Positions 37,490 to 44,174 of a stretch of 64,000 nucleotides of DNA are shown here, in pieces. The notes under the pieces were generated by a model. That model was given only the letters and a program-made list of their open reading frames with translations. It did no database searches and was not told the DNA's origin. Numbering within the stretch: position 1 is the first letter of the stretch; the number at the start of each line of letters is the position of its first letter. Both the position numbers and the translations under genes were made by a program. The stretch spans positions 124,001 to 188,000 of the forward strand of contig PGZF01000001.1 of assembly GCA_002840125.1 (NCBI GenBank). The letters are read 5' to 3'. This DNA is from Gammaproteobacteria bacterium HGW-Gammaproteobacteria-15 (lineage in GTDB: Bacteria > Pseudomonadota > Gammaproteobacteria > Enterobacterales > Alteromonadaceae).

Positions 37490-39058
37490 TTAACCCCCGA
37501 ATATAATGGCGCGGCACAGGAAGGCTGCGGTTATCAGTATGCAGATGCGGATAAAAACCCAGACGAATGCCGGTATATTAAGGCTGTGGCAACCATAGTC
37601 ACCCAGAGGGCCTAAATTGACGCAAACCGACCAATCAGGCTGGGTGCCGACAGGTGAAAACTTAAACTGGTCAAGAAACTGAACCGCTGGCGTGTTGTTA
37701 AAGGCTTCGCTGTGCTCTTGCCAGATACCCACAATGCCATCAGGGTAGGCGCTTTCGTACCATGAGCCGGTGCAGTCACCTTCACAGCCGCCATCTGGGG
37801 CGCCGTCATCACCAAACGCATCTTCTATGCCGTCAGCTATTCCCTTAAGGGTTTTACCCTGGCCATCTAACTGCTGGCCTATACCGTCAAGCTTCTTGTT
37901 GGTCTGGCCGATTTTATCGCCGATGTTCTGCAGTTCATTAGTGTTGTTGTTTACACCAATAATCACGTTGTCCAGGCGCTGCTCTGAGCCTTTTTGAATT
38001 TCTTTCAAATCGCCTTTATTGATGTCCGGCATCGTTTTATTGGGGTCGGTTATGGTGTCATCGATAGGTTTCATATCGTCGTTTGGCCGGTCCGGGATAA
38101 CGGGGTCGTTTTCCTCATAACAGACAAAATCACCGTTGATATAGCCACAGCCACTGCTGCATTGCTGCTGGCCATTAACCACTGTGCACTTTTCATCGGG
38201 GTTGCTAAAGCACCATTTCTGGCCGGATTTGAGCGTAAAACACTCTTCTTTTTCCGGTGGTGCGGTATCGGCATCTTCATCACCACAGGCCGCTCCGGTG
38301 TACGTGCCAGAAGGCTTGTCTCTGTCGTATGGAAGCGGTGACCAGGTGCTGTTTTCACCTGAGCCGGTTTCTAACCATTTTTGTGCAATTAACTGGCAGT
38401 GGCATTGCTGACCGGTGTCCGGGTCGGTAACGGTGTTGCACTGCGGCGGATTAGCGGCGCTGTATACGCCTTTTTTAGCAGTAAAGCTGGTATAGGGTAG
38501 TGTGCCGCTACCAGCAAGCTCTGAGCAGTCGCAGGGCTCAGAGAATGCAGGAGCCCAGCATATTTTTGCGTCACCAGCTTCATAATATGCAGTCAATTTA
38601 GGTGATTCATCAGGAGGGCAATAGTGAGCAGGGGGCAATAAGTTTGCAAAGCCATTTCCCCTGATAGTAGCCTGCCGTTCAGTCGGTGTTTGGTAGTTAT
38701 CAGATGCCGAGCGAGTAACCCAGCGAACTGTCAAACGGCACTCAACGCCAACTAATAAAGTGCCTCCATTGTATTCAGGTGAGGAAGAGGGCGGAGAGCC
38801 AGGGCTATAAGCATAATTATCACCAAAAAGTATGCAGGCCCTTTCACGAGCTTGTTGTTCAGTGGTTCCTTGAGCGATAGATCCAGCATAGTTTGCCTCC
38901 CATATTGTGCCGTAAGGGGCAGGCGTAGAGCAAATTTGACCTAAGTCAGGGTGGTTTTGAAAGGTACCGCCATCGGGGCATTTATTTTGCTGCGCCGTTA
39001 CGTAACTAGAAAAAAAAGCCCCGCATATGAGCAGGGCGCAGAGTAGTAAATATTTCAT
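37490..39058 (-). CDS. Adsorption protein, TspB/pIII-like
   Basis: A 522-residue secreted, membrane-anchored protein. The signal peptide is about 1-22 (MKYLLLCALLICGAFFSSYV). A Cys-rich ectodomain (many Cys between 120 and 325) is followed by an acidic Pro/Asp-rich linker (about 325-345), a coiled-coil-like region of Asn/Gly/Gln heptads (about 350-420) and a C-terminal anchor (FVWVFIRICILITAAFLCRA). The design matches TspB-type proteins of MDA-phi-like phages and plays the pIII role of pilus or receptor binding. ATG 39058 gives a proper signal peptide; an upstream start does not. Confidence 0.85.
   Translation of the reverse strand: MKYLLLCALLICGAFFSSYVTAQQNKCPDGGTFQNHPDLGQICSTPAPYGTIWEANYAGSIAQGTTEQQARERACILFGDNYAYSPGSPPSSSPEYNGGTLLVGVECRLTVRWVTRSASDNYQTPTERQATIRGNGFANLLPPAHYCPPDESPKLTAYYEAGDAKICWAPAFSEPCDCSELAGSGTLPYTSFTAKKGVYSAANPPQCNTVTDPDTGQQCHCQLIAQKWLETGSGENSTWSPLPYDRDKPSGTYTGAACGDEDADTAPPEKEECFTLKSGQKWCFSNPDEKCTVVNGQQQCSSGCGYINGDFVCYEENDPVIPDRPNDDMKPIDDTITDPNKTMPDINKGDLKEIQKGSEQRLDNVIIGVNNNTNELQNIGDKIGQTNKKLDGIGQQLDGQGKTLKGIADGIEDAFGDDGAPDGGCEGDCTGSWYESAYPDGIVGIWQEHSEAFNNTPAVQFLDQFKFSPVGTQPDWSVCVNLGPLGDYGCHSLNIPAFVWVFIRICILITAAFLCRAIIFGG
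38996..39007. repeat. Copy of the phage palindrome (CGTTACGTAAC, 11 of 12)
   Basis: CGTTACGTAACT lies inside the signal-peptide coding part of the adsorption gene. It is one of four copies in the prophage. Confidence 0.7.
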
Positions 39059-39060
39059 AG

Positions 39061-39156
39061 TTAAACCCTGAAAAGGTTCCAAGAAACAATAAAACCGCAT
39101 AGCGCCCCAATCATCGCGACAACCGTGAGGATTAGGGCGACAGTTAAGCCGCCCAT
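39061..39156 (-). CDS. 31-residue membrane peptide (pVII/pIX-like minor coat)
   Basis: ATG 39156 opens a 31-residue peptide (MGGLTVALILTVVAMIGALC..., ending SWNLFRV), one hydrophobic helix with a short basic end. GAAGG lies about 10 bases upstream, overlapping the end of the major coat gene 4 bp away. Position next to the major coat gene and size fit the Ff end-cap proteins pVII/pIX. It ends 2 bp before the adsorption gene start. Confidence 0.7.
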   Translation of the reverse strand: MGGLTVALILTVVAMIGALCGFIVSWNLFRV

Positions 39157-39160
39157 TTTT

Positions 39161-39295
39161 TTACGCCTTCTTAACGCCACGTTTGCCCAGGTCAATGCCT
39201 TTGAACGCCATTGCAATACCGATAACAAGCACGCCGGTTGCAACAACGAAAGCGGTAACAGTGGTCAAATCTACAGCTGCAAAAATATCGCCCAT
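39161..39295 (-). CDS. Major coat protein (pVIII-like), 44 residues, no leader peptide
   Basis: ATG 39295 with AAGGA 9 bases upstream gives 44 residues. The architecture is that of a filamentous phage major coat protein: a short acidic amphipathic N-terminus (MGDIFAAVDLT), a hydrophobic core (VTAFVVATGVLVIGIAMAF) and a basic C-terminus (KGIDLGKRGVKKA) that would contact DNA. No cleavable signal precedes it. The 44-residue Pf3 coat protein is the known leaderless example, inserted with YidC. Placed between the small minor-coat genes, as in other inoviruses. Confidence 0.85.
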   Translation of the reverse strand: MGDIFAAVDLTTVTAFVVATGVLVIGIAMAFKGIDLGKRGVKKA

Positions 39296-39296
39296 T

Positions 39297-39584
39297 TTAA
39301 ATTTTCCTTACGATGGTGGTGCCTAAGCGCACCTTAAAAGCTAAAAAGGAGAAAAAGACAACGGTGCCCATTCCCCACATAAATGCCACGGTGACATCCG
39401 CGACAGTGATTTCTACTGCTGACAAATAGGCGTTGTACTCGGATGCTGTAACAAACCAGTAACCGGCGCACTGTGCTGCTGTGTCAGCGGTAAAAATAAA
39501 GGTGCCGTCCTGCTGTGGGTGTGCGCACTGTGCAAGCAGTTCTGGAGAGATAAGCGCTAACAGTAGGACGGCGAAAGTTTTCAT
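39297..39584 (-). CDS. Phage small secreted membrane protein (minor coat candidate)
   Basis: A 95-residue protein with a signal peptide (about 1-18, ending PELLAQ), two Cys residues (19 and 39) and a C-terminal transmembrane helix (about 63-83, VTVAFMWGMGTVVFFSFLAF) with a basic tail. The start overlaps the ssDNA-binding gene's stop by one base. No specific family was recognised; the position suggests a virion or assembly protein. Confidence 0.75.
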   Translation of the reverse strand: MKTFAVLLLALISPELLAQCAHPQQDGTFIFTADTAAQCAGYWFVTASEYNAYLSAVEITVADVTVAFMWGMGTVVFFSFLAFKVRLGTTIVRKI

Positions 39585-39952
39585 TAGCTGGCTGCCTTCA
39601 ATTTATCCTGCATAACGAAGTGTGTTTGCTCCCAGTCATTAGCCAGGTAGCAAGTGTGATCAGCACCAGACTTGGTTTTATAGGAGCGGTTCCACACCGG
39701 CAGAATTAAGCGCTTATCTTTAAGAGCGTTGAGTTTTGATACTGCGCCGGAGTCGATTAGCGTTTTGCTCAGGGCAATGATTTTGGTTTGTTCCTGCACG
39801 TAGCCGAAGTTATCAACGGTAGTGGTGGCCAAACCAAGCTCTGTGAAAGTCATTATTTCGCCGGTAGTGCGGTTGGTGAAGGTGCGCTGTGATACACCTT
39901 TACAGATGCCGATTGCTGCATCGCCGTCGAATTTTAAGTGGTTAATATCCAT
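39584..39952 (-). CDS. Phage ssDNA-binding protein, DUF1293 type (pV-like)
   Basis: A 122-residue protein (MDINHLKFDGDAAIGICKGV...) of the DUF1293 type found directly after the replication gene in many inoviruses. It coats the single strand during rolling-circle replication and delivers it to the assembly site. ATG 39952 has AGGAG 6 bases upstream; a longer frame starting at 40018 overlaps the Rep gene and lacks a ribosome binding site. Confidence 0.85.
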   Translation of the reverse strand: MDINHLKFDGDAAIGICKGVSQRTFTNRTTGEIMTFTELGLATTTVDNFGYVQEQTKIIALSKTLIDSGAVSKLNALKDKRLILPVWNRSYKTKSGADHTCYLANDWEQTHFVMQDKLKAAS

Positions 39953-39962
39953 GTTGTTGCTC

Positions 39963-40994
39963 CTAGTGAACAATGTAAGAAAGTAAGTGGGTTGGTATTG
40001 AAACGGGCTTAGCTTCAAGCACGCGCACCAACGGGACTACGTTGCTTGCATGGTTGTCGCATTGCTCGTGTGGTAATGAGATATCAATCTCATAGTCTTT
40101 AAGCAGGGTTTTATGGCGGTAAAATGTTGCTTTTGGCAGCATTGACCGGACATCAAAACCTTGCCGCCACAGAGCGTAGGTGCCTTGAATTTTCGACGGC
40201 AAATCGGCTAATTTTTCGTCTTTAATACTGACATTGGCGGTCATTTCTAACCTCGATATATATTCGTTAAAAAGGGAACTGATACCCAGTTCCAGTATTT
40301 GGCGTGCAGATGGATTTTCATCGTCAGTGATTTTCTTGAGCTCTGGTGCACGCAATACCAGTTCAAGTCTGAGCTTGTCTTCAGTGAAGCCAAGCAAAGG
40401 GGAGCTGAACAGCTGAGCAGGCAATCTGTGGCCTTTCTCACCGCCCATAATTTCATCAAACTTGCTGTAACCTTTAATGGCCCAACGCTTACTGGTTTGG
40501 CCTACGTAAAAGGTGCCTTTCTTGATAGTGCTACGCCCGTGCCGGGTGCGGGTTTTTATACCGGCAGCGTCAATAAATGCCCGGACATCAGAAAGGCTTG
40601 GCAGCTGGAACATATAGTTAATGTCGATACGCTTAACGAAGTAAAAGCCATTGCGGATACGGCGGCGGGTTACATCGTCCAGAACGAAGCCAGCTTTATC
40701 TGCAATGGCTTCTAAGGTGCGCTCAACAAGCAGGTTTAAATCATCTGTCCCGATAACGTTATGGCCCTGCAAAAACTTAGTCGGGTTGCCTGAGATATAC
40801 AGCTTGTCTGCATACTGTAGGCACTCTGACAAATCGTTACTCTTAACGGCGATAGAGCTTTCAAAACTGCCCTCAAATTGCTTAGGGCAGGCCACAAGCC
40901 AGCGCTCAACACCATCAGAATCAATTTTCTGCACATGGCCGTTGTTAATGCGCTTATGGCGAAAGGGGATAACAGCAGTAATCCAGTCAATCAT
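39963..40994 (-). CDS. Phage rolling-circle replication initiator, gene II/X family
   Basis: A 343-residue protein related to inovirus replication proteins (the pII/X family). Features are the start MIDWITAVIPF, a VKRIDINYMF strand near 122-131 typical of this nickase group, and a GTFYVGQTSKRWAIKGYSK segment. It nicks the viral strand origin and starts replication. The chosen ATG (40994) has AGGGG upstream and overlaps the stop of the preceding ORF (ATGA), indicating coupled translation; a longer frame from 41042 is less likely. Confidence 0.88.
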   Translation of the reverse strand: MIDWITAVIPFRHKRINNGHVQKIDSDGVERWLVACPKQFEGSFESSIAVKSNDLSECLQYADKLYISGNPTKFLQGHNVIGTDDLNLLVERTLEAIADKAGFVLDDVTRRRIRNGFYFVKRIDINYMFQLPSLSDVRAFIDAAGIKTRTRHGRSTIKKGTFYVGQTSKRWAIKGYSKFDEIMGGEKGHRLPAQLFSSPLLGFTEDKLRLELVLRAPELKKITDDENPSARQILELGISSLFNEYISRLEMTANVSIKDEKLADLPSKIQGTYALWRQGFDVRSMLPKATFYRHKTLLKDYEIDISLPHEQCDNHASNVVPLVRVLEAKPVSIPTHLLSYIVH

Positions 40995-41293
40995 GCTATT
41001 ACCCCTTTTGAAATGCCGTCTAAACCAAACTGACAGGCCCATTCATCAGCAGAGCCAATAGGGCGCTTACATACCTGAGGGCATTCCCAATTGTCTGATT
41101 TACCGCACTGGTTGCAGTACACCGTACCAGCAGGCAAAAAGCGGAATATGGCATTCGTGTAATCGTCTGAGCGGCGGTTATCAAGCCGGTTAAGCTCGTT
41201 GGTAATAGCTTTAGCTGCTAACGGGTTTTTGCGGCGTGTAACGGTTGTTACGGGTTTAGCCGGGTGGATCGCAATAATTACAAAGTCACTCAT
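40991..41293 (-). CDS. Phage early protein with a Cys-rich zinc-ribbon-like end
   Basis: A 100-residue protein, unrecognised. The N-terminal half is basic (VTRRKNPLAAKAITNELNRL); the C-terminal half has CNQCGKSDNWECPQVCKRP, a possible zinc ribbon, near residues 60-78. It overlaps the replication gene by 4 bp and its neighbour upstream by 4 bp, so it belongs to the early operon. Confidence 0.7.
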   Translation of the reverse strand: MSDFVIIAIHPAKPVTTVTRRKNPLAAKAITNELNRLDNRRSDDYTNAIFRFLPAGTVYCNQCGKSDNWECPQVCKRPIGSADEWACQFGLDGISKGVIA

Positions 41294-41571
41294 GCGAATT
41301 TCTCCGCAGTGAAATAGCGATCACTTGAGGGAAATACAAAGTGCAACTTGTGCTTTGGTACACCGGCGTTAGTAAAAAAACGGGTTATTTCAGACTGGTC
41401 AGCAAAGGGCCGGTCTGTTGAGAATGTGAGCGAAATGCGGACTTTAGGGTCTGGCGTTTTGATAAAAGCCACAACGTCATAGGCTTTGTAATCGGCGTAT
41501 ATGGCCGGTTGTGCTTCGATTAATTCGAGCATGTTGTGACTGATAAAGGTTTTCAGGTCGTGCAGGTTCAT
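41290..41571 (-). CDS. Phage early protein, unknown
   Basis: A 93-residue soluble protein (MNLHDLKTFISHNMLELIEAQ...) with no membrane segment and no recognised motif. It overlaps both adjacent early genes by 4 bp, which supports it being real. Confidence 0.65.
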   Translation of the reverse strand: MNLHDLKTFISHNMLELIEAQPAIYADYKAYDVVAFIKTPDPKVRISLTFSTDRPFADQSEITRFFTNAGVPKHKLHFVFPSSDRYFTAEKFA

Positions 41572-41831
41572 GCTGCACCGCCTTCGCGAGGAACACGGTA
41601 AGGGCCAAGTTCAATGCCAAGCTCGCTTTCAATGTAACGGCGTAGCCAGGTAACGCCTTCCTGGTAATCCATGCATTTAGCAAAGTCAGGATTATGCACG
41701 CGCCAATAAGCCTTGTAATAAGCACGGTGCAACGCTTCTTTTAACTCTTCGTCGTTACGTAACGGAGTGGAAAGGCGTGACTTAATTCTCTGGCGGTGCA
41801 GTTTTTGGCGTTCAGAATTAGAAAGGGCCAT
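41568..41831 (-). CDS. Phage early basic protein, unknown
   Basis: An 87-residue, strongly basic N-terminus (SERQKLHRQRIKSRL) followed by a Trp/Tyr/Arg-rich helical part (YYKAYWRVHNPDF, TWLRRYIESELG). It may bind nucleic acid, which is inference from composition. GGGGG lies 5-9 bases before the ATG. One copy of the CGTTACGTAACG palindrome lies just upstream of the start (41841-41852) and one inside the gene. Confidence 0.65.
   Translation of the reverse strand: MALSNSERQKLHRQRIKSRLSTPLRNDEELKEALHRAYYKAYWRVHNPDFAKCMDYQEGVTWLRRYIESELGIELGPYRVPREGGAA
41753..41764. repeat. Phage palindrome CGTTACGTAACG, copy inside the basic early gene
   Basis: A perfect 12-bp palindrome, one of four copies in the prophage (others at 35869, 38996 and 41841). 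Confidence 0.7.
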
Positions 41832-41840
41832 AAGAACCCC

Positions 41841-41852
41841 CGTTACGTAACG
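41841..41852. repeat. Phage palindrome CGTTACGTAACG, copy upstream of the basic early gene
   Basis: A perfect 12-bp palindrome lying 9 bp before the ATG of the 87-residue early gene, adjacent to its ribosome binding site; a position where a bound protein or folded RNA could affect translation. Confidence 0.7.
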
Positions 41853-41873
41853 AAGGAAATAAATTAAACCTGC

Positions 41874-42062
41874 TCATGCTGCACCGCCAACAGGTGCTAA
41901 TGAAGCAACAAAAATTGCGCCAAAAATAAGAGCTATACCCAAAATGCCGTAAAAGGATTTGCCTGAGTAAATCCACTTATTGCAGCAAATAAAGCCACCA
42001 ATAAGCATAGAACCGGCATAAAAAAGATAAGGCAGAGATGGGTCGTTAAATAAATCATTCAT
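41874..42062 (-). CDS. Phage small membrane protein, two spans
   Basis: A 62-residue protein with two hydrophobic helices (about 11-26 and 38-56; LFYAGSMLIGGFICC and FYGILGIALIFGAIFVASL). It overlaps the first early gene by 4 bp (ATGA). Unrecognised; it may be an immunity or superinfection-exclusion protein, or a minor virion part. Confidence 0.65.
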   Translation of the reverse strand: MNDLFNDPSLPYLFYAGSMLIGGFICCNKWIYSGKSFYGILGIALIFGAIFVASLAPVGGAA

Positions 42063-42499
42063 GACGATAACCCCTTAACCCGTGAGCCTTTAAGTCGGCG
42101 CTCTTCACGTAAGGTGTTACGTAGGGTTTGAAACGGTATCGTCTTGATAGACAGGTAAGACACGGTGCCGGTAACGGCATTACGGCTTAAGGTAACTAGG
42201 CGCTGACCAGTGGTGTCAGGAGAAGCGGCGGGAACCGGAGTTTCCACTGTTTCACACTGGCCAGCTAAAAAAGAACGGCGGTCATCATAATCGAAAAGGT
42301 TGCCGTTAATATAGACCGCCAAGGGGCAACGTGTGCTTTGTGTTGGCCAGAAGGTTACATCATGGCCGGTAATGTGGTAGCCGTTGTCTGTGAACGTACA
42401 AGCGCGGTATTGGATACCCAGCTCGGTTAATTTGGTTAATGCGTCATTCAGGTTTTGTGCGTTAAACAGCACTGTTTTGATTAGGTTAATGTCGCTCAT
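42059..42499 (-). CDS. First gene of the phage leftward operon, unknown
   Basis: A 146-residue soluble protein (MSDINLIKTVLFNAQNLNDALTK...) with a basic C-terminus (TLREERRLKGSRVKGLSS). The N-terminal part (about 1-75) resembles a small alpha/beta fold, and no family was recognised. It is the first gene behind the regulated divergent promoter. A -10-like TATACT (42513-42518, minus strand) is about 14 bp before its ATG, so the leader would be very short. Confidence 0.7.
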   Translation of the reverse strand: MSDINLIKTVLFNAQNLNDALTKLTELGIQYRACTFTDNGYHITGHDVTFWPTQSTRCPLAVYINGNLFDYDDRRSFLAGQCETVETPVPAASPDTTGQRLVTLSRNAVTGTVSYLSIKTIPFQTLRNTLREERRLKGSRVKGLSS

Positions 42500-42536
42500 G
42501 GTTCCCGCCTAGAGTATACTTTGTTAATCGAATTAA

Positions 42537-42554
42537 GTTTTCAAATTTGAAAAC
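42537..42554. promoter_or_regulatory. Perfect 18-bp palindrome, candidate phage repressor operator
   Basis: GTTTTCAAATTTGAAAAC is a perfect palindrome in the 120-bp region between the divergent early operon and the regulator gene. It contains TTGAAA in both directions, so a bound protein would cover the -35 areas of both promoters. It is the natural candidate binding site for the adjacent 117-residue regulator. Confidence 0.6.
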
Positions 42555-42619
42555 CATAACTGAAGTGTGATCCTCTTTTAAATAGTTGTCAATAACGAAA
42601 ACCAAATGAAGGGCAAAAA

Positions 42620-42973
42620 ATGTTCAGCTACGAATTAATTCAAGAGCTTAAAAAGAAGCTAGGAGTAGAAAAAGACGTTGAAGTAGCTGAACTAATGCCA
42701 GCAATGAACAAAGGTAATCTCAGCTCAGTTAAATCAGGCAGACGCCACTTAACCGAAGAGCAAGCGTTATTCATTGCTAACGAGTGCGGTTTAAACACTG
42801 AATGGGTGTTAGTGCATCTGGCAGAGGAAACAGCCAAGTCAGAGGAAGCTAAAAGCGCATGGCATAATCTGGCAAAAAAGCTGAATAAGTCAGTCTCAGC
42901 CGCAATTCTGGCTCTAATTGTTGTTTTTGGCGGTTTGGATGCTAACAGCGAAAAGGATGCTGTTTTCGTATAG
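42620..42973 (+). CDS. Phage regulator (DUF3693-like, probable repressor)
   Basis: A 117-residue protein. The N-terminal part (about 1-70) reads as a helix-turn-helix (VAELMPAMNKGNLSSVKSGR, then LTEEQALFIANECGLNTEWVL), and residues 90-108 (AAILALIVVFGGL) are hydrophobic. This layout is familiar from small DUF3693 regulators encoded by marine filamentous phages. It is the only rightward gene of the phage, divergent from the early operon, with AAGGG upstream of the ATG. Its stop lies 6 bp before the right dif-like site. Confidence 0.75.
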   Translation: MFSYELIQELKKKLGVEKDVEVAELMPAMNKGNLSSVKSGRRHLTEEQALFIANECGLNTEWVLVHLAEETAKSEEAKSAWHNLAKKLNKSVSAAILALIVVFGGLDANSEKDAVFV

Positions 42974-42978
42974 TTTTA

Positions 42979-43006
42979 ATATCCCATAATGTATATTATG
43001 TTAAAT
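42979..43006 (+). other. Right prophage junction, canonical dif-like XerC/XerD site (attR)
   Basis: XerC arm ATATCCCATAA (42979-42989), centre TGTATA (42990-42995), XerD arm TTATGTTAAAT (42996-43006). From CATAA onward this is identical to the E. coli dif core, including the 6-base centre. The right half is therefore probably the host's own dif, placing the chromosome terminus here. Confidence 0.88.
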
Positions 43007-43032
43007 TGAATGCAGCAGTAATAATTAGCAGA

Positions 43033-43658
43033 TCAGCGTAACTCTTCCAGCTTCCTCTCAAACTGTTTTCGACACCTAGGATGGCTACCATCACCAAATA
43101 CGTCAAAGTAACCCTTTTCACTCCATCGCAACCAGCGCTCAACTGCGCTACCCAAAGTTATTTGCCTCTGCATCTACACCATTTAAGAAATGCTCCGGCC
43201 GTTCAAAAAACTCGTCTATGTACCAAACTGCTGAAGATGCCACAGCTACGCAGCCATCTTGGTAATTGTACTTAGGAATAACCGTTCCGCTGTTAAACAG
43301 CTTCAGCCAGTCTTTATTGGCATACTTACCAACTTGCTGGATACCAGACTTAATCAGCAAGCCACAGTTTGCTGCAAAATCTGCACGGCTTTTCCAGTAG
43401 CCAATGCGTAAATGGCCTACCGGACAATTGTGTGCGTAGACTCATGTGTTCTAAGCACATAGCACCACAACTCATTGGTTGTTTGCTTAGCTCAGTTATG
43501 TACTGGTCAAATTTTTCCGGGTGTTTATAAAAGTCTGGTACGTTATAAATCTTGTCGCTTACGCATTCCAGCCAGTCCTGCCTTACGCCAAATAAGCTTG
43601 ATGCTTGTTGCAAAATTTCAGGTGTAAGCTGTTTACTCAGCTCGGCCAGACCTGTCAT
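43033..43658 (-). pseudogene. Frameshifted regulator-like gene, remnant
   Basis: Three pieces in different frames form one continuous protein. Piece 1 starts at 43658 (MTGLAELSKQLTPEILQQAS..., with GVRQDWLE) and runs to about 43442. Piece 2 continues in another frame as VYAHNCPVGHLRIGYWKSRA and on to FLNGVDAEANN near 43160. Piece 3 (43173-43033) continues as GSAVERWLRWSEKGYFDVF and ends KQFERKLEELR. The joins need one base gained or two lost near 43440, and a second shift near 43165. The GVRxDWLE start resembles the end of an XRE-type DNA-binding domain, so the true N-terminus also seems lost. There is no ribosome binding site. Confidence 0.7.
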
Positions 43659-43697
43659 TTAAAGCAACACGGGAAAAACTACATGACATAACCAGTG

Positions 43698-43804
43698 ACA
43701 CTAAATACAAAGTGTTTTGACATGCCGTTGACTATTTAAACCGGCTTGCTCAGGAGTTTTCGGATAGTTTGCGTTAATGCTTGATTAACCTGTATTGGTT
43801 AATC
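43698..43804. promoter_or_regulatory. Inverted repeats in the AT-rich gap right of the broken regulator
   Basis: ACACT-N8-AGTGT (43698-43715) lies just upstream of the broken regulator, and GATTAACC-TGTATT-GGTTAATC (43783-43804) is a perfect 8-bp inverted repeat. A further GATTAAC lies just beyond it. They look like operator or hairpin elements for the flanking genes. Nothing else was seen in 43659-43907. Confidence 0.4.
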
Positions 43805-43907
43805 TCAGATTAACTAAGCCATTGATATAAAAGAACTGTTTGATCTCATCATTGAAGAGTGACATAATTTCTCTGCTCAAATATCAATCAGTCACCGAGG
43901 TGCTAAA

Positions 43908-44129
43908 ATGTATTCTATTAACTTTATCCATAGCAACGGCTCAGCAGGCATTAAAGAATGTCCTGAAGTGCCAAAGCTTGGTTCTACAATAGAGCTTTTG
44001 AACAATGAATATATTGTTAAAGCTGTATACCCCTCTAAACTGGATGGCGTTGAATGTGATGTTCAGGTATCCCCTGTTCAAGCAGCCAAACGCTTTGCTG
44101 TTAGTCTTAACTCTAACCGTTACAGCTGA
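43908..44129 (+). CDS. Small accessory protein, unknown
   Basis: A 73-residue soluble protein (MYSINFIHSNGSAGIKECPEV...) with no membrane span. It appears to be a small beta-rich fold. GAGG lies about 8 bases before the ATG. Base composition is more AT-rich than host genes. It precedes the membrane-protein gene by 45 bp on the same strand, so they may form a pair. Confidence 0.6.
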   Translation: MYSINFIHSNGSAGIKECPEVPKLGSTIELLNNEYIVKAVYPSKLDGVECDVQVSPVQAAKRFAVSLNSNRYS

Positions 44130-44174
44130 TTACCTGAATAGGCTTTAAAAGAAATTAACGAACAAGGTCGGATA

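Larger units (their letters stand above)
34720..43006. mobile_element. Complete filamentous phage (inovirus) prophage integrated at dif
   Basis: About 8.26 kb lies between two dif-like sites. It contains a gene II/X replication initiator, an ssDNA-binding protein, a major coat protein, minor coat-like membrane proteins, a TspB/pIII-like adsorption protein, a DUF2523 protein and Zot, all leftward, plus a divergent regulator. No integrase or transposase is encoded, which fits integration by host XerC/XerD (the strategy of CTX-phi-like phages). No secretin (pIV) is encoded, so export should use a host type II secretion or pilus secretin. All core genes are intact, so the element may be active. 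Confidence 0.9.

Noticed and set aside
39584..40018. Longer ssDNA-binding protein starting at 40018
   Set aside because: The 22 extra residues overlap the rep gene's end and the AGGAG site fits only ATG 39952.
43081..43275. Rightward 64-residue ORF over the broken regulator
   Set aside because: It lies opposite the three-segment protein, which reads more like real coding sequence.
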